Shown here one piece after another: positions 1 to 5,737 of a DNA stretch of 6,052 bases. Origin of the DNA: DAOTZS01 sp034434335 (lineage in GTDB: Bacteria > Chloroflexota > Anaerolineae > CG2-30-64-16); contig DAOTZS010000207.1 in the NCBI GenBank assembly GCA_034434335.1, positions 1 through 6,052 of the forward strand, given 5' to 3'. Numbering within the stretch: the stretch's first letter is position 1; every line of letters begins with the position of its first letter. The position numbers and the translations under genes were made by a program. Under the pieces are notes generated by a model, which was not told where the DNA came from, did not search any database, and saw only the letters and a program-made list of their open reading frames with translations.

Positions 1-20
1 TGCGCGGGGGATAAGCCATT

Positions 21-220
21 GTAGTGCGAGCTTCAGCTCGCATCACAACGTAGTGCGAGCTTCAGCTCGCATCGGAATATACTGCGAGCTAAAGCTCGCA
101 ATACCCGAAAGTGCGAGCTTCGGCTCGCATCACAACGTAGTGCGAGCTTCAGCTCGTATCGGAATATACTGCGAGCTAAAGCTCGTAATACCCAGAAGTG
201 CGAGCTAAAGCTCGCAATAC
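21..220. repeat. Array of seven 18-base palindromes at exact 29-base spacing (87-base higher-order repeat)
   Basis: Seven inverted repeats of the form TGCGAGCT-NN-AGCTCGCA start at 25, 54, 83, 112, 141, 170 and 199, always 29 bases apart. The 11-base spacers cycle through three types: A (TCACAACGTAG), B (TCGGAATATAC) and C (ATACCCGAAAG, with a variant at 188-198). This gives an 87-base superunit repeated about 2.3 times. The central four bases are TTCA in palindromes 1, 2 and 5, TTCG in 4 and TAAA in 3, 6 and 7. The last palindrome ends ten bases before the first gene's ATG. Spacer A contains an in-frame-capable TAG and the 29-base period shifts frame, so the array is not coding. Each unit could fold as a hairpin in DNA or in RNA. 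It may be a 5' leader structure, a terminator or protein-binding array, or an intergenic repeat family; the sequence does not decide between these. Confidence 0.93.
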
Positions 221-226
221 TAAACT

Positions 227-322
227 ATGCGCCAACCAATACACATGATACTTCTAGCCATCCTCCTGCTCGGCCTGAGCGGCCTGGCCGGCACCGTTGG
301 CGGGCCAACCCATGCCGCGGCC
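227..322 (+). other. Signal peptide coding segment of the secreted hydrolase
   Basis: The first 32 codons encode a short n-region with R2 and H6, a Leu/Ile-rich core at residues 7-24, and a small-residue stretch ending in AAA at 30-32 before Q33. This fits cleavage by type I signal peptidase after Ala32. There is no lipobox Cys, so a lipoprotein is not indicated. The exact cleavage site is inferred. Confidence 0.8.
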
Positions 323-3205
323 CAGGTGGCCGGCTACGCCACCTCCAGCGTGATCAGCTGCCTGCCCGTTGGCACCACCTACCTGGGCGCATCTCATTCC
401 CCTTCGCCCTACTGGATCGAGGAGCAGGTGGAGCTGAGCTGGACCGGTGAGGCAACGTCGGCCCAACTGGTCGCCTACGAGTTCAATGCCGAAGGGTGGT
501 GGGGCCACGATATCTACGTCAACGGCCACAAGATCGGTACCGCCACCGGCACGCGCAACAGCGAGACCCTGTGCCGGGGCTTCGAAGGCCGCCAGCCCCT
601 CACCTGGGACTTCGACCCGGCCTGGCTGGTGCGGGGCCGCAACACCATCAAGATCACCGTTGATCCCAGCCTGGCCGACCAAAGCTGGGGCCTGAGCCGG
701 GTCCAGCTCCGCGTGGCCGGGCCAGCCGTCAACGGCCCGCGCTACCAGCAGGTTACCGTGCCCAGCACCTACTACTTCAACTGGCAGGGCTACCAGAACG
801 AGGGCACCTGGACCCATATCCGCCTGCCGGCCAGCTACGACGGCAGCCAGCCGACCCCCCTCGTTGTCGCTGTCCACGGCTACGGCAGCACCGGCGAGGA
901 CATCATGCTGGACCTGGCCGCCGCGGCCGAGGCAAAAGGGTGGCTGCTGGCCGCTGCCGACCTCCACGGTGAGGTGAACAACGGCTTCTTCAGCCTCGAC
1001 AGCGCCGGCCGGCCGCGCCTCAACGCCGGGCTCAAGCACATGGGGGCCCGCGCCGCGCAATACGACATCATGGACATCGTCCGTTACATGAAAGCCAGCT
1101 ACAACGTGGACGCCACGCGCGTCTATCTGGTGGGCCACTCCATGGGGGGGCTGGCCGCCCTGCTCACGGCCGCCAAGTGGCCCCAGGAATTCGCTGCGGT
1201 GGCCTCTGACAGCAGCCCTACCAACCTGGTCGAATGGGAGTATGACACGCGCGTCTACGACCCACCTGGCCTCACCCCTAACATCACCCTCAACTTCGCC
1301 ATGCGGGAGGAGACCGGTGCCTTCGAGCCGGCCCAACACCAGCTTCAGGTCATGCGCCGGCCCTACATGTATGACTTCGAGTATGCGCGCCGCTCGCCCC
1401 AGGAGTACGCGCTCAATTTCAAGCACCTGCCCCTCCTGTTGCAACACCCGTCTGGTGACACCAAGGTCCACCCCCACCATGCCGAGGACATGTACTACGC
1501 GGTCTCGGGGCAGGACCCAGAGCACGTCGAGCTGCGCTGGTTCCCCGGCGACCATGGCCAACCCCTGGCCGACCGGGCCATGGATATCCTGAACTGGCTG
1601 GCCGGCTTTCAACGGCTGCCAGGTCAGGCCCCTCAACACAACACCTTCACCCTGGACGAGAGCGGCCGCGTCTTCTGGCTCGGCGTGCGCCTCTCCTCCG
1701 ATGCAGTCAGCGTGGACCCGGCCACCTTTGCCCTGCGCACCGAGGCCCACTTCGCCCGCATCTACGACGCCACCTACGATCTCGCCGGCCGGACGATCTC
1801 CCTGGACGCCGAGAACCTGGAACCCGAGACCGGAGACCCCTACAACTTCGGGGCCTACCCACCGCAGGACCTGACGGTCACCCTGCTCTGCTACCTGGAC
1901 CAGATTGGGCTGCCGCGGGCCGGGCCCTATACCATCGAGTGCCTGAACAAGGACACGGGTGAGTTCACCCTGACCTACGCGACCGCTGTGGATGGGGTGC
2001 TGGCCGTGCCCCTGCCCAAAGGCGCTTTCCTCTACCGGATCGTGGCCGGGGATCAGCCGCCACGCTATCAAGTCTTGCAGCTACAGCAGGGGGCCAACGG
2101 CTATGCGGGGGCCAGCGACACCATGCTCAGCGAGTGGGCGCCCACCACCAACTACGGGGCCAGCAGCAAGCTGAACATCGTCCACACCGGCCCGTCGCCG
2201 ACCATCAAGCCGTTGTTCCGCTTCGACCTCAGTCCCTTGCCGGCCGGTGCCATCGTGCGTTTTGCCGTCTTCGGGGTCTACGTCACCGATACGCCAACCA
2301 ACGTCAACCGCATGCCGACCGGGCTGTATCGGGTGAACCGCGCGTGGGATCAATACGGCGCCACCTGGAACCAGGCCCGGGCCGGGGTGGCCTGGGCCGT
2401 GCCAGGGGCCGAGGGGGTGCCTGGCGACCGCGCCCCAGACACCAGCGACTGGCGCCTTCTGCAGGCCGACCCCGACGGCAATCCCCGCTGGTACGGCTTC
2501 GATATCTCAGACCTGGTGCGCGATTGGCAGGCCAATCCCGGCCAAAACTACGGGCTGCTCTTGCGCGCCGCGCCGGTCACATCCCAGGTCACCCGCAAAA
2601 ACGACGACTTCAGCGTGGCGGCGGCCGAGTACTACCTGGTGGCCCAACGGCCACGCCTGACCATCGTCTACACGCTGGATGAACCTACCCCCACGCCCAC
2701 CAACACCCCTACAGCCACCAACACGCCGACCGACACCCCCACACCTACGGCCACCCCAACGGCGACATCCACGCCCACGGCCACCCCTACCCCTACTGAC
2801 ACTCCCACCCCGGCCGCCGGCCAGATCACCGGCCAGGTCTTCATGGACCACAACCGCAACGGTGCCCTGGATGGGGACGAGGCCGGGCAGGCAGGGGTGA
2901 TGGTCTGGCTCAAGCGCGAGGGGCAGCTCTATAACAACGTCGTCAGTGGAGCCAATGGCCAGTTTGCCTTCCATGTGGTGCTGCCGGGGAGCTGGCAGGT
3001 GGAGGCCAACGTGCCGCCCAGCTATGAGGTGACGACCGCCGGGGGCAATCCGGTCACGGTGGAGGTGGACGCCGGGAGCCAGGTTCATGTGCTGTTCGGG
3101 CTGGCACCCAGGCCCACCGCCACACCGACGCCTACCCCTACTGCTACACTGACCGCAACACCGAGGCCGTTGCCGCGGTATTACGTGCCGATGGTGGTCA
3201 GATAA
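227..3205 (+). CDS. Secreted modular alpha/beta hydrolase (esterase-like) with DNRLRE and SdrD-B-like domains
   Basis: This is a 992-residue exported enzyme, probably a serine esterase or depolymerase acting outside the cell. Residues 1-32 form a signal peptide: R2 and H6, a hydrophobic core at about 7-24, and probable cleavage after AAA at 30-32. Residues 40-165 form a beta-rich, possibly carbohydrate-binding region. Residues 180-460 form the hydrolase: oxyanion-hole motif HGYG at 217-220, nucleophile elbow GHSMGG with Ser305, likely acid Asp411 (GDTKV) and His443 (GDHG). Residues 475-605 are beta-rich with no assigned family. Residues 615-815 match a DNRLRE-type domain (NYGASSKLNIV, LFRFDLSPLP, ATWN). 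A Pro-Thr linker (820-862) leads to an SdrD-B-like domain (865-958) with a DHNRNGALDGDE Ca-binding-like loop, a second linker and the end YYVPMVVR. I see only four cysteines in the mature chain (45, 116, 555, 572), which may form two disulfides. ATG 227 is preferred over ATG 245 because it supplies the basic n-region; neither has a clear ribosome binding site. The substrate is unknown. Confidence 0.9.
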   Translation: MRQPIHMILLAILLLGLSGLAGTVGGPTHAAAQVAGYATSSVISCLPVGTTYLGASHSPSPYWIEEQVELSWTGEATSAQLVAYEFNAEGWWGHDIYVNGHKIGTATGTRNSETLCRGFEGRQPLTWDFDPAWLVRGRNTIKITVDPSLADQSWGLSRVQLRVAGPAVNGPRYQQVTVPSTYYFNWQGYQNEGTWTHIRLPASYDGSQPTPLVVAVHGYGSTGEDIMLDLAAAAEAKGWLLAAADLHGEVNNGFFSLDSAGRPRLNAGLKHMGARAAQYDIMDIVRYMKASYNVDATRVYLVGHSMGGLAALLTAAKWPQEFAAVASDSSPTNLVEWEYDTRVYDPPGLTPNITLNFAMREETGAFEPAQHQLQVMRRPYMYDFEYARRSPQEYALNFKHLPLLLQHPSGDTKVHPHHAEDMYYAVSGQDPEHVELRWFPGDHGQPLADRAMDILNWLAGFQRLPGQAPQHNTFTLDESGRVFWLGVRLSSDAVSVDPATFALRTEAHFARIYDATYDLAGRTISLDAENLEPETGDPYNFGAYPPQDLTVTLLCYLDQIGLPRAGPYTIECLNKDTGEFTLTYATAVDGVLAVPLPKGAFLYRIVAGDQPPRYQVLQLQQGANGYAGASDTMLSEWAPTTNYGASSKLNIVHTGPSPTIKPLFRFDLSPLPAGAIVRFAVFGVYVTDTPTNVNRMPTGLYRVNRAWDQYGATWNQARAGVAWAVPGAEGVPGDRAPDTSDWRLLQADPDGNPRWYGFDISDLVRDWQANPGQNYGLLLRAAPVTSQVTRKNDDFSVAAAEYYLVAQRPRLTIVYTLDEPTPTPTNTPTATNTPTDTPTPTATPTATSTPTATPTPTDTPTPAAGQITGQVFMDHNRNGALDGDEAGQAGVMVWLKREGQLYNNVVSGANGQFAFHVVLPGSWQVEANVPPSYEVTTAGGNPVTVEVDAGSQVHVLFGLAPRPTATPTPTPTATLTATPRPLPRYYVPMVVR
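2684..2812 (+). repeat. Pro-Thr linker repeat (TPT/TAT-type) inside the hydrolase gene
   Basis: Residues 820-862 are almost entirely Pro and Thr with some Ala, Asn, Asp and Ser, encoded by a C/A-rich, G-poor run of degenerate CCN-ACN codons. Such linkers separate folded domains in secreted multidomain enzymes and are often O-glycosylated. Here the linker separates the DNRLRE-like domain from the SdrD-B-like domain. The strand asymmetry makes the tract prone to length change by slippage. Confidence 0.92.
3113..3166 (+). repeat. Second Pro-Thr linker before the C-terminal end motif
   Basis: Residues 963-980 repeat the PTATPTPTP pattern after the SdrD-B-like domain and lead directly into the last residues, RYYVPMVVR. 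The position, just before a short hydrophobic and basic C-terminus, suggests a flexible stalk in front of a surface-localisation signal. That role is inference. Confidence 0.88.
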
Positions 3206-3936
3206 TGGATTTCGCGCGTTTCTACGACGCTTACTGGAGTGCTAAAGGCGACAAGGTTGACCGCCAGCGCCTGGAGCTGCTGGCCCGGCATGTCAGGCCG
3301 GGTGAGCGCGTGTTGCAGGTAGACTGCGGCCCGGGCTGGCTGCCCGAGATGCTGCAGGCTCGCGGTGCTCGCGTGGTGGCCACCGACCTCTCGACCGTGG
3401 CCGCCAGGCTGGCGCGCGGCCGCGGGGTGGAGATCTGCCTGTGCGACATAGATTCTGGCCCCCTCCCCTTCCCTGAAGGGGAATTCGATGTGCTGATCTC
3501 CGATTCGCAACTGGAGCATCGGGTGAACACCACCCATGCGCTGGACGAATTCGTGCGCGTCTTGCGACCTGGCGGCCGGTTCATCCTGCTGCTGCCTAAT
3601 ACGGCCCACTGGCGCGTGCGGCTGTGGCTGCTGCGCGGGCGCCTGCCTTACGTGGACCACACCCCCACCGACCCGCTGCACCTGCGCTTCTTCACCCTGC
3701 CCGACACGCTTGCGTTGCTGGCACAGCGGGGGCTCACAGTCGAGCTCACCGATGGCAGCGCCAGCCTGTGGGTAGATACCCTTTATCCTGCCTGGTTGCG
3801 CCGTGGGCTGGCCGCGCGGGTTTACAGTCGCCTGGCCCGACGCTGGCCCGGCCTGCTGGCACGCGATTTCATCATCGTGGCGCGCAAGGCCAGCGCGCCA
3901 GCACTCCCGCGCCAGGGAGGAGGGAGCACCCCATGA
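3205..3936 (+). CDS. Class I SAM-dependent methyltransferase
   Basis: This is a 243-residue soluble methyltransferase of the Methyltransf_11/23 type, predicted to move a methyl group from S-adenosylmethionine to an unknown acceptor. Motif I is VLQVDCGPGW (36-45), followed by an acidic residue ending strand beta-2 (VVATDLS, Asp61), FDVLISDSQLEH (94-105) and the post-motif segment RVLRPGGRFILLLPN (118-132). The stretch DPLHLRFFT (156-164) occurs, as I recall, in methyltransferases near polysaccharide loci and in MetW-like proteins. Motif I is unusual: Q38 and D40 stand where Asp/Glu and the first Gly are usual. The start ATG overlaps the hydrolase stop by one base (TAATG) and has no strong ribosome binding site, so coupled re-initiation is likely. 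With a flippase next, a role in methylating a surface glycan or its lipid-linked precursor is plausible but unproven. Confidence 0.88.
   Translation: MDFARFYDAYWSAKGDKVDRQRLELLARHVRPGERVLQVDCGPGWLPEMLQARGARVVATDLSTVAARLARGRGVEICLCDIDSGPLPFPEGEFDVLISDSQLEHRVNTTHALDEFVRVLRPGGRFILLLPNTAHWRVRLWLLRGRLPYVDHTPTDPLHLRFFTLPDTLALLAQRGLTVELTDGSASLWVDTLYPAWLRRGLAARVYSRLARRWPGLLARDFIIVARKASAPALPRQGGGSTP
3914..3926 (+). promoter_or_regulatory. Strong purine-rich ribosome binding site for the flippase gene
   Basis: AGGGAGGAGGGAG lies inside the end of the methyltransferase gene. Its second AGGGAG ends six bases before ATG 3933. Together with the ATGA overlap, it fixes the flippase start at 3933 rather than at any upstream in-frame codon, such as the one at 3624. 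Confidence 0.82.
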
Positions 3937-5414
3937 GCCTGAGGCATCAGGTGGTCGGCGGGCTGTTTTGGGTTGGCCTGGCCCAGTTGACCAACCGTGC
4001 CCTCTCCTTTCTCGCCATGCTGGTGCTGGCCAGGCTTCTGACCCCCGCCGCCTTCGGGCTGGTGGGCATGGCCTCGCTGGCCATCGCCGCGCTGCAATAT
4101 TTTCAGGACGCCGGCTTCGATGCCGCGCTCATCTATCGCCGCGGCGACATCACCCGGGAGAGCTACACAGCGTTTGTCACAGTCATCGCCAGCAGCCTGC
4201 TGGTCTACCTGGTTGCCGTTGCCGGGGCCCCTCTGGTGGCGGCCTTCTTCCGCCAGCCGGCCGTGGTGCCGGTGCTGCGCGTCCTGGCCGTGACGGTCCC
4301 CATCTCCGGCCTCAGTCGCATCCCTTACGCGCTGCTCAGCCGCAACCTGGACTTCCGGCGCAAGATCTTCCCCGAGCTGACAGCCAACATCCTGGGCAGC
4401 GGGGCCTCCATTGCCCTGGCGCTGGGAGGTGCTGGGGTGTGGAGCCTGGTGTGGGGCCAGGTGCTGCGTGCCCTGCTGGCCACGGCTTTGGTCTGGCCCC
4501 TGACAGCCTGGCGACCCCGCCTGCACTTCGACCTGCATGCCGCCCGCGAGATGTTCAACTACGGCAAGCACATCGTCAGCTCACAGACCCTTATCTTCCT
4601 GATCACCAACGTGGACGATGCCGTGGTGGGCCGCTATGCCGGCCAGGCGGCGCTGGGGTTTTATCAGTTCGCCTATAACCTCTCCAATATGCCCGCCACC
4701 CAGATCACGGCGGTGATCAGCCAGGTGATGTTCCCGGCCTTCGCCCGCATGGAGGGGGATGCGGGGCAACTCCGCGCCCGTTATTACCTGACCACCGTGC
4801 GCTACGTGGCATGGATCACGGTGCCGATCGCGGCCGCCACCATCCTCTTTGCCAGGGAGTTCATCTCCGGGCTCTATGGCGATGTGTGGGCGCCGGCCAT
4901 CCTGCCGCTGCAACTTCTGGCCATCTATGGCTTCATCCGCTCGATTGCCGCCAACATGGGCAGCGTCTTTCGGGCCATGGGCAGGCCGCAATGGCTGACG
5001 TATATCGCTGCCTGGCGGCTGGCCATCATGCTGGCCCTGCTCTATCCCGTCACCAAACGGTGGGGGATCAACGGGGTCAGTGCGCTCTCGGCCGTGGTGG
5101 CGGTTGTGGACTTTGTGATCTCGGCCAGCCTGGTGGGCCGGCTGGTAGATGCGCCGTGGCGGGCCTATGCCCGCATCTTGCTGCCTGCGGGTGGGGCTGC
5201 CCTCGTGGCCGGCCTGGCCGCCCACGCGGCCTACCCATACCTGCCGGGGGGCAGGCCGGCCATCAATCTGCTGCTGGCCGGGGCCATGCTGGTGCTGTTA
5301 TACTGTGGGCTGGCCTGGCTCGCCGACGCGCAGTTGCGAGCGGTGGTGCGCGCGGCCCTGCGCCAGCTGGGCTGGCCGCCTGGCCAGCCGCGCTTCAGGG
5401 AGATCGGGAGGTGA
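3933..5414 (+). CDS. Wzx-type oligosaccharide flippase (polysaccharide biosynthesis/export membrane protein)
   Basis: This is a 493-residue integral membrane protein of the MOP superfamily, Polysacc_synt/Wzx (WzxC-like) group. These proteins move lipid-linked oligosaccharides across the cytoplasmic membrane for assembly into surface polysaccharide. About 12-14 hydrophobic segments are spread over residues 10-465, followed by a basic C-terminal tail. Family-like stretches are LARLLTPAAFGLVG (32-45), LLSRNLDFRRK (134-144), and LGFYQFAYNLSNMP (241-254) followed by VMFPAFARME (265-274). The frame is open upstream to 3624, but that extension lies inside the methyltransferase gene and encodes no membrane-like sequence. 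The ribosome binding site and ATGA overlap support ATG 3933. It is the last of three overlapping genes. The length is normal for the family and I see no truncation. The transported glycan cannot be inferred. Confidence 0.92.
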   Translation: MSLRHQVVGGLFWVGLAQLTNRALSFLAMLVLARLLTPAAFGLVGMASLAIAALQYFQDAGFDAALIYRRGDITRESYTAFVTVIASSLLVYLVAVAGAPLVAAFFRQPAVVPVLRVLAVTVPISGLSRIPYALLSRNLDFRRKIFPELTANILGSGASIALALGGAGVWSLVWGQVLRALLATALVWPLTAWRPRLHFDLHAAREMFNYGKHIVSSQTLIFLITNVDDAVVGRYAGQAALGFYQFAYNLSNMPATQITAVISQVMFPAFARMEGDAGQLRARYYLTTVRYVAWITVPIAAATILFAREFISGLYGDVWAPAILPLQLLAIYGFIRSIAANMGSVFRAMGRPQWLTYIAAWRLAIMLALLYPVTKRWGINGVSALSAVVAVVDFVISASLVGRLVDAPWRAYARILLPAGGAALVAGLAAHAAYPYLPGGRPAINLLLAGAMLVLLYCGLAWLADAQLRAVVRAALRQLGWPPGQPRFREIGR

Positions 5415-5449
5415 GGTCCCCTGGGAGACATGGATATCGCTGTACGGGA

Positions 5450-5484
5450 GGGACGGTTCAAAGTCGGTTAACACTTTCTGTCCC
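5450..5484. repeat. REP-like imperfect hairpin
   Basis: GGGAC (5450-5454) pairs with GTCCC (5480-5484), and AAAGT (5460-5464) pairs with ACTTT (5473-5477), around an eight-base loop, with an asymmetric bulge between the two stems. The form GGGACGGTT...GTCCC resembles REP palindromes linked to REP-associated tyrosine transposases (IS200/TnpA-REP family) as I remember them. No transposase is present in the window. It lies only 16 bases before the larger inverted-repeat element. Confidence 0.55.
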
Positions 5485-5500
5485 CTCAGGCCTTCGCTGC

Positions 5501-5674
5501 CCCTCACCCCCCTTGTCCCCTCTACCCCTGGCCGCAGGCCAAGGGGAGAGGGAGGAATAAGAAGGGGGGGTTTGGGGCGGCGGCCGAAGGCCGCCGCCCC
5601 AAACCCCTTTTCTCCCCCTCCCCTCTCCTGCCGTCAAAGGCGAGCGGGAGAGGGGAGGGGGGAAGGGGTGAGGG
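5501..5674. mobile_element. 174-base element with terminal inverted repeats and three internal hairpin arms (MITE-like)
   Basis: The ends are perfect 10-base inverted repeats: CCCTCACCCC (5501-5510) and GGGGTGAGGG (5665-5674). Pairing continues inward with a two-base bulge to about 5522/5655. Inside are three arms: an imperfect hairpin at 5520-5550 (12 of 14 pairs, loop GCA), a perfect 19-base stem at 5567-5585/5589-5607 with loop GAA, and an imperfect hairpin at about 5620-5654. The whole could form a cruciform or cloverleaf. It encodes no plausible protein. I see no clear target-site duplication in the flanks. Similar CCCTCACCCC-ended, C/G-tract intergenic repeats are, to my knowledge, widespread in GC-rich bacteria. 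Mobility is inferred from the structure only. Confidence 0.62.
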
Positions 5675-5722
5675 CCCTGGGCAGCAACTTTCCCGGCGAA
5701 TGGAACCATCCCTACGGAAGAT

Positions 5723-5727
5723 AGGAG
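5723..5727 (+). promoter_or_regulatory. Ribosome binding site for the asparagine-synthase-like gene
   Basis: AGGAG lies ten bases before ATG 5738. It sets the start of the gene that runs off the right edge and marks the end of the repeat-filled intergenic region. Confidence 0.7.
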
Positions 5728-5737
5728 TTTGCCTGTC

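Larger units (their letters stand above)
5415..5737. other. Non-coding intergenic region with stacked inverted repeats
   Basis: No convincing gene lies in these 323 bases. The region holds a small TCCC-CT-GGGA palindrome just after the flippase stop, a REP-like hairpin at 5450-5484, a 174-base element with terminal inverted repeats at 5501-5674, and then about 60 bases of ordinary sequence leading to the ribosome binding site of the next gene. I see no run of T after any stem, so a classical intrinsic terminator is not supported, although the stems could still slow or end transcription. Confidence 0.8.

Noticed and set aside
78..83. TATACT as a -10 promoter box (also at 165-170)
   Set aside because: No -35-like hexamer sits 16-18 bases upstream, where the stem sequence lies, and the box is just part of repeated spacer B.
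21..220. CRISPR array
   Set aside because: The 29-base periodicity is suggestive, but the repeated unit is an 18-base palindrome and the 11-base spacers recur in a fixed cycle instead of being unique. No cas gene is present.
254..2071. 605-residue open frame on the minus strand
   Set aside because: It lies wholly opposite the well-supported hydrolase gene, has low-complexity Gly/Val/Ala-rich composition without motifs, and is the expected antisense shadow of GC-rich codons.
2507..3088. Gly-Arg-Val-rich minus-strand open frame
   Set aside because: Its repeats are the reverse complement of the Pro-Thr linker codons; there is no start signal or domain.
3624..3932. N-terminal extension of the flippase frame
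   Set aside because: The extension overlaps the methyltransferase gene, is rich in Ala/Arg/Pro/His, and lacks membrane character. ATG 3933 has a strong ribosome binding site and an ATGA overlap.
5430..5471. 13-residue open frame MDIAVREGRFKVG after the flippase
   Set aside because: It has a GGGAG only two bases before the ATG, no recognisable function, and overlaps the REP-like hairpin; chance is more likely.
5567..5611. Intrinsic terminator (perfect GC stem followed by TTTT)
   Set aside because: The stem is strong, but only four T follow and then C-rich sequence. The stem is the core of a larger symmetric element, so it is better described as part of that repeat, although it could still affect transcription.
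5149..5724. 191-residue + strand open frame over the flippase end and intergenic repeats
   Set aside because: It is out of frame with the flippase and its second half is translated inverted-repeat sequence rich in Pro, Arg and Gly.
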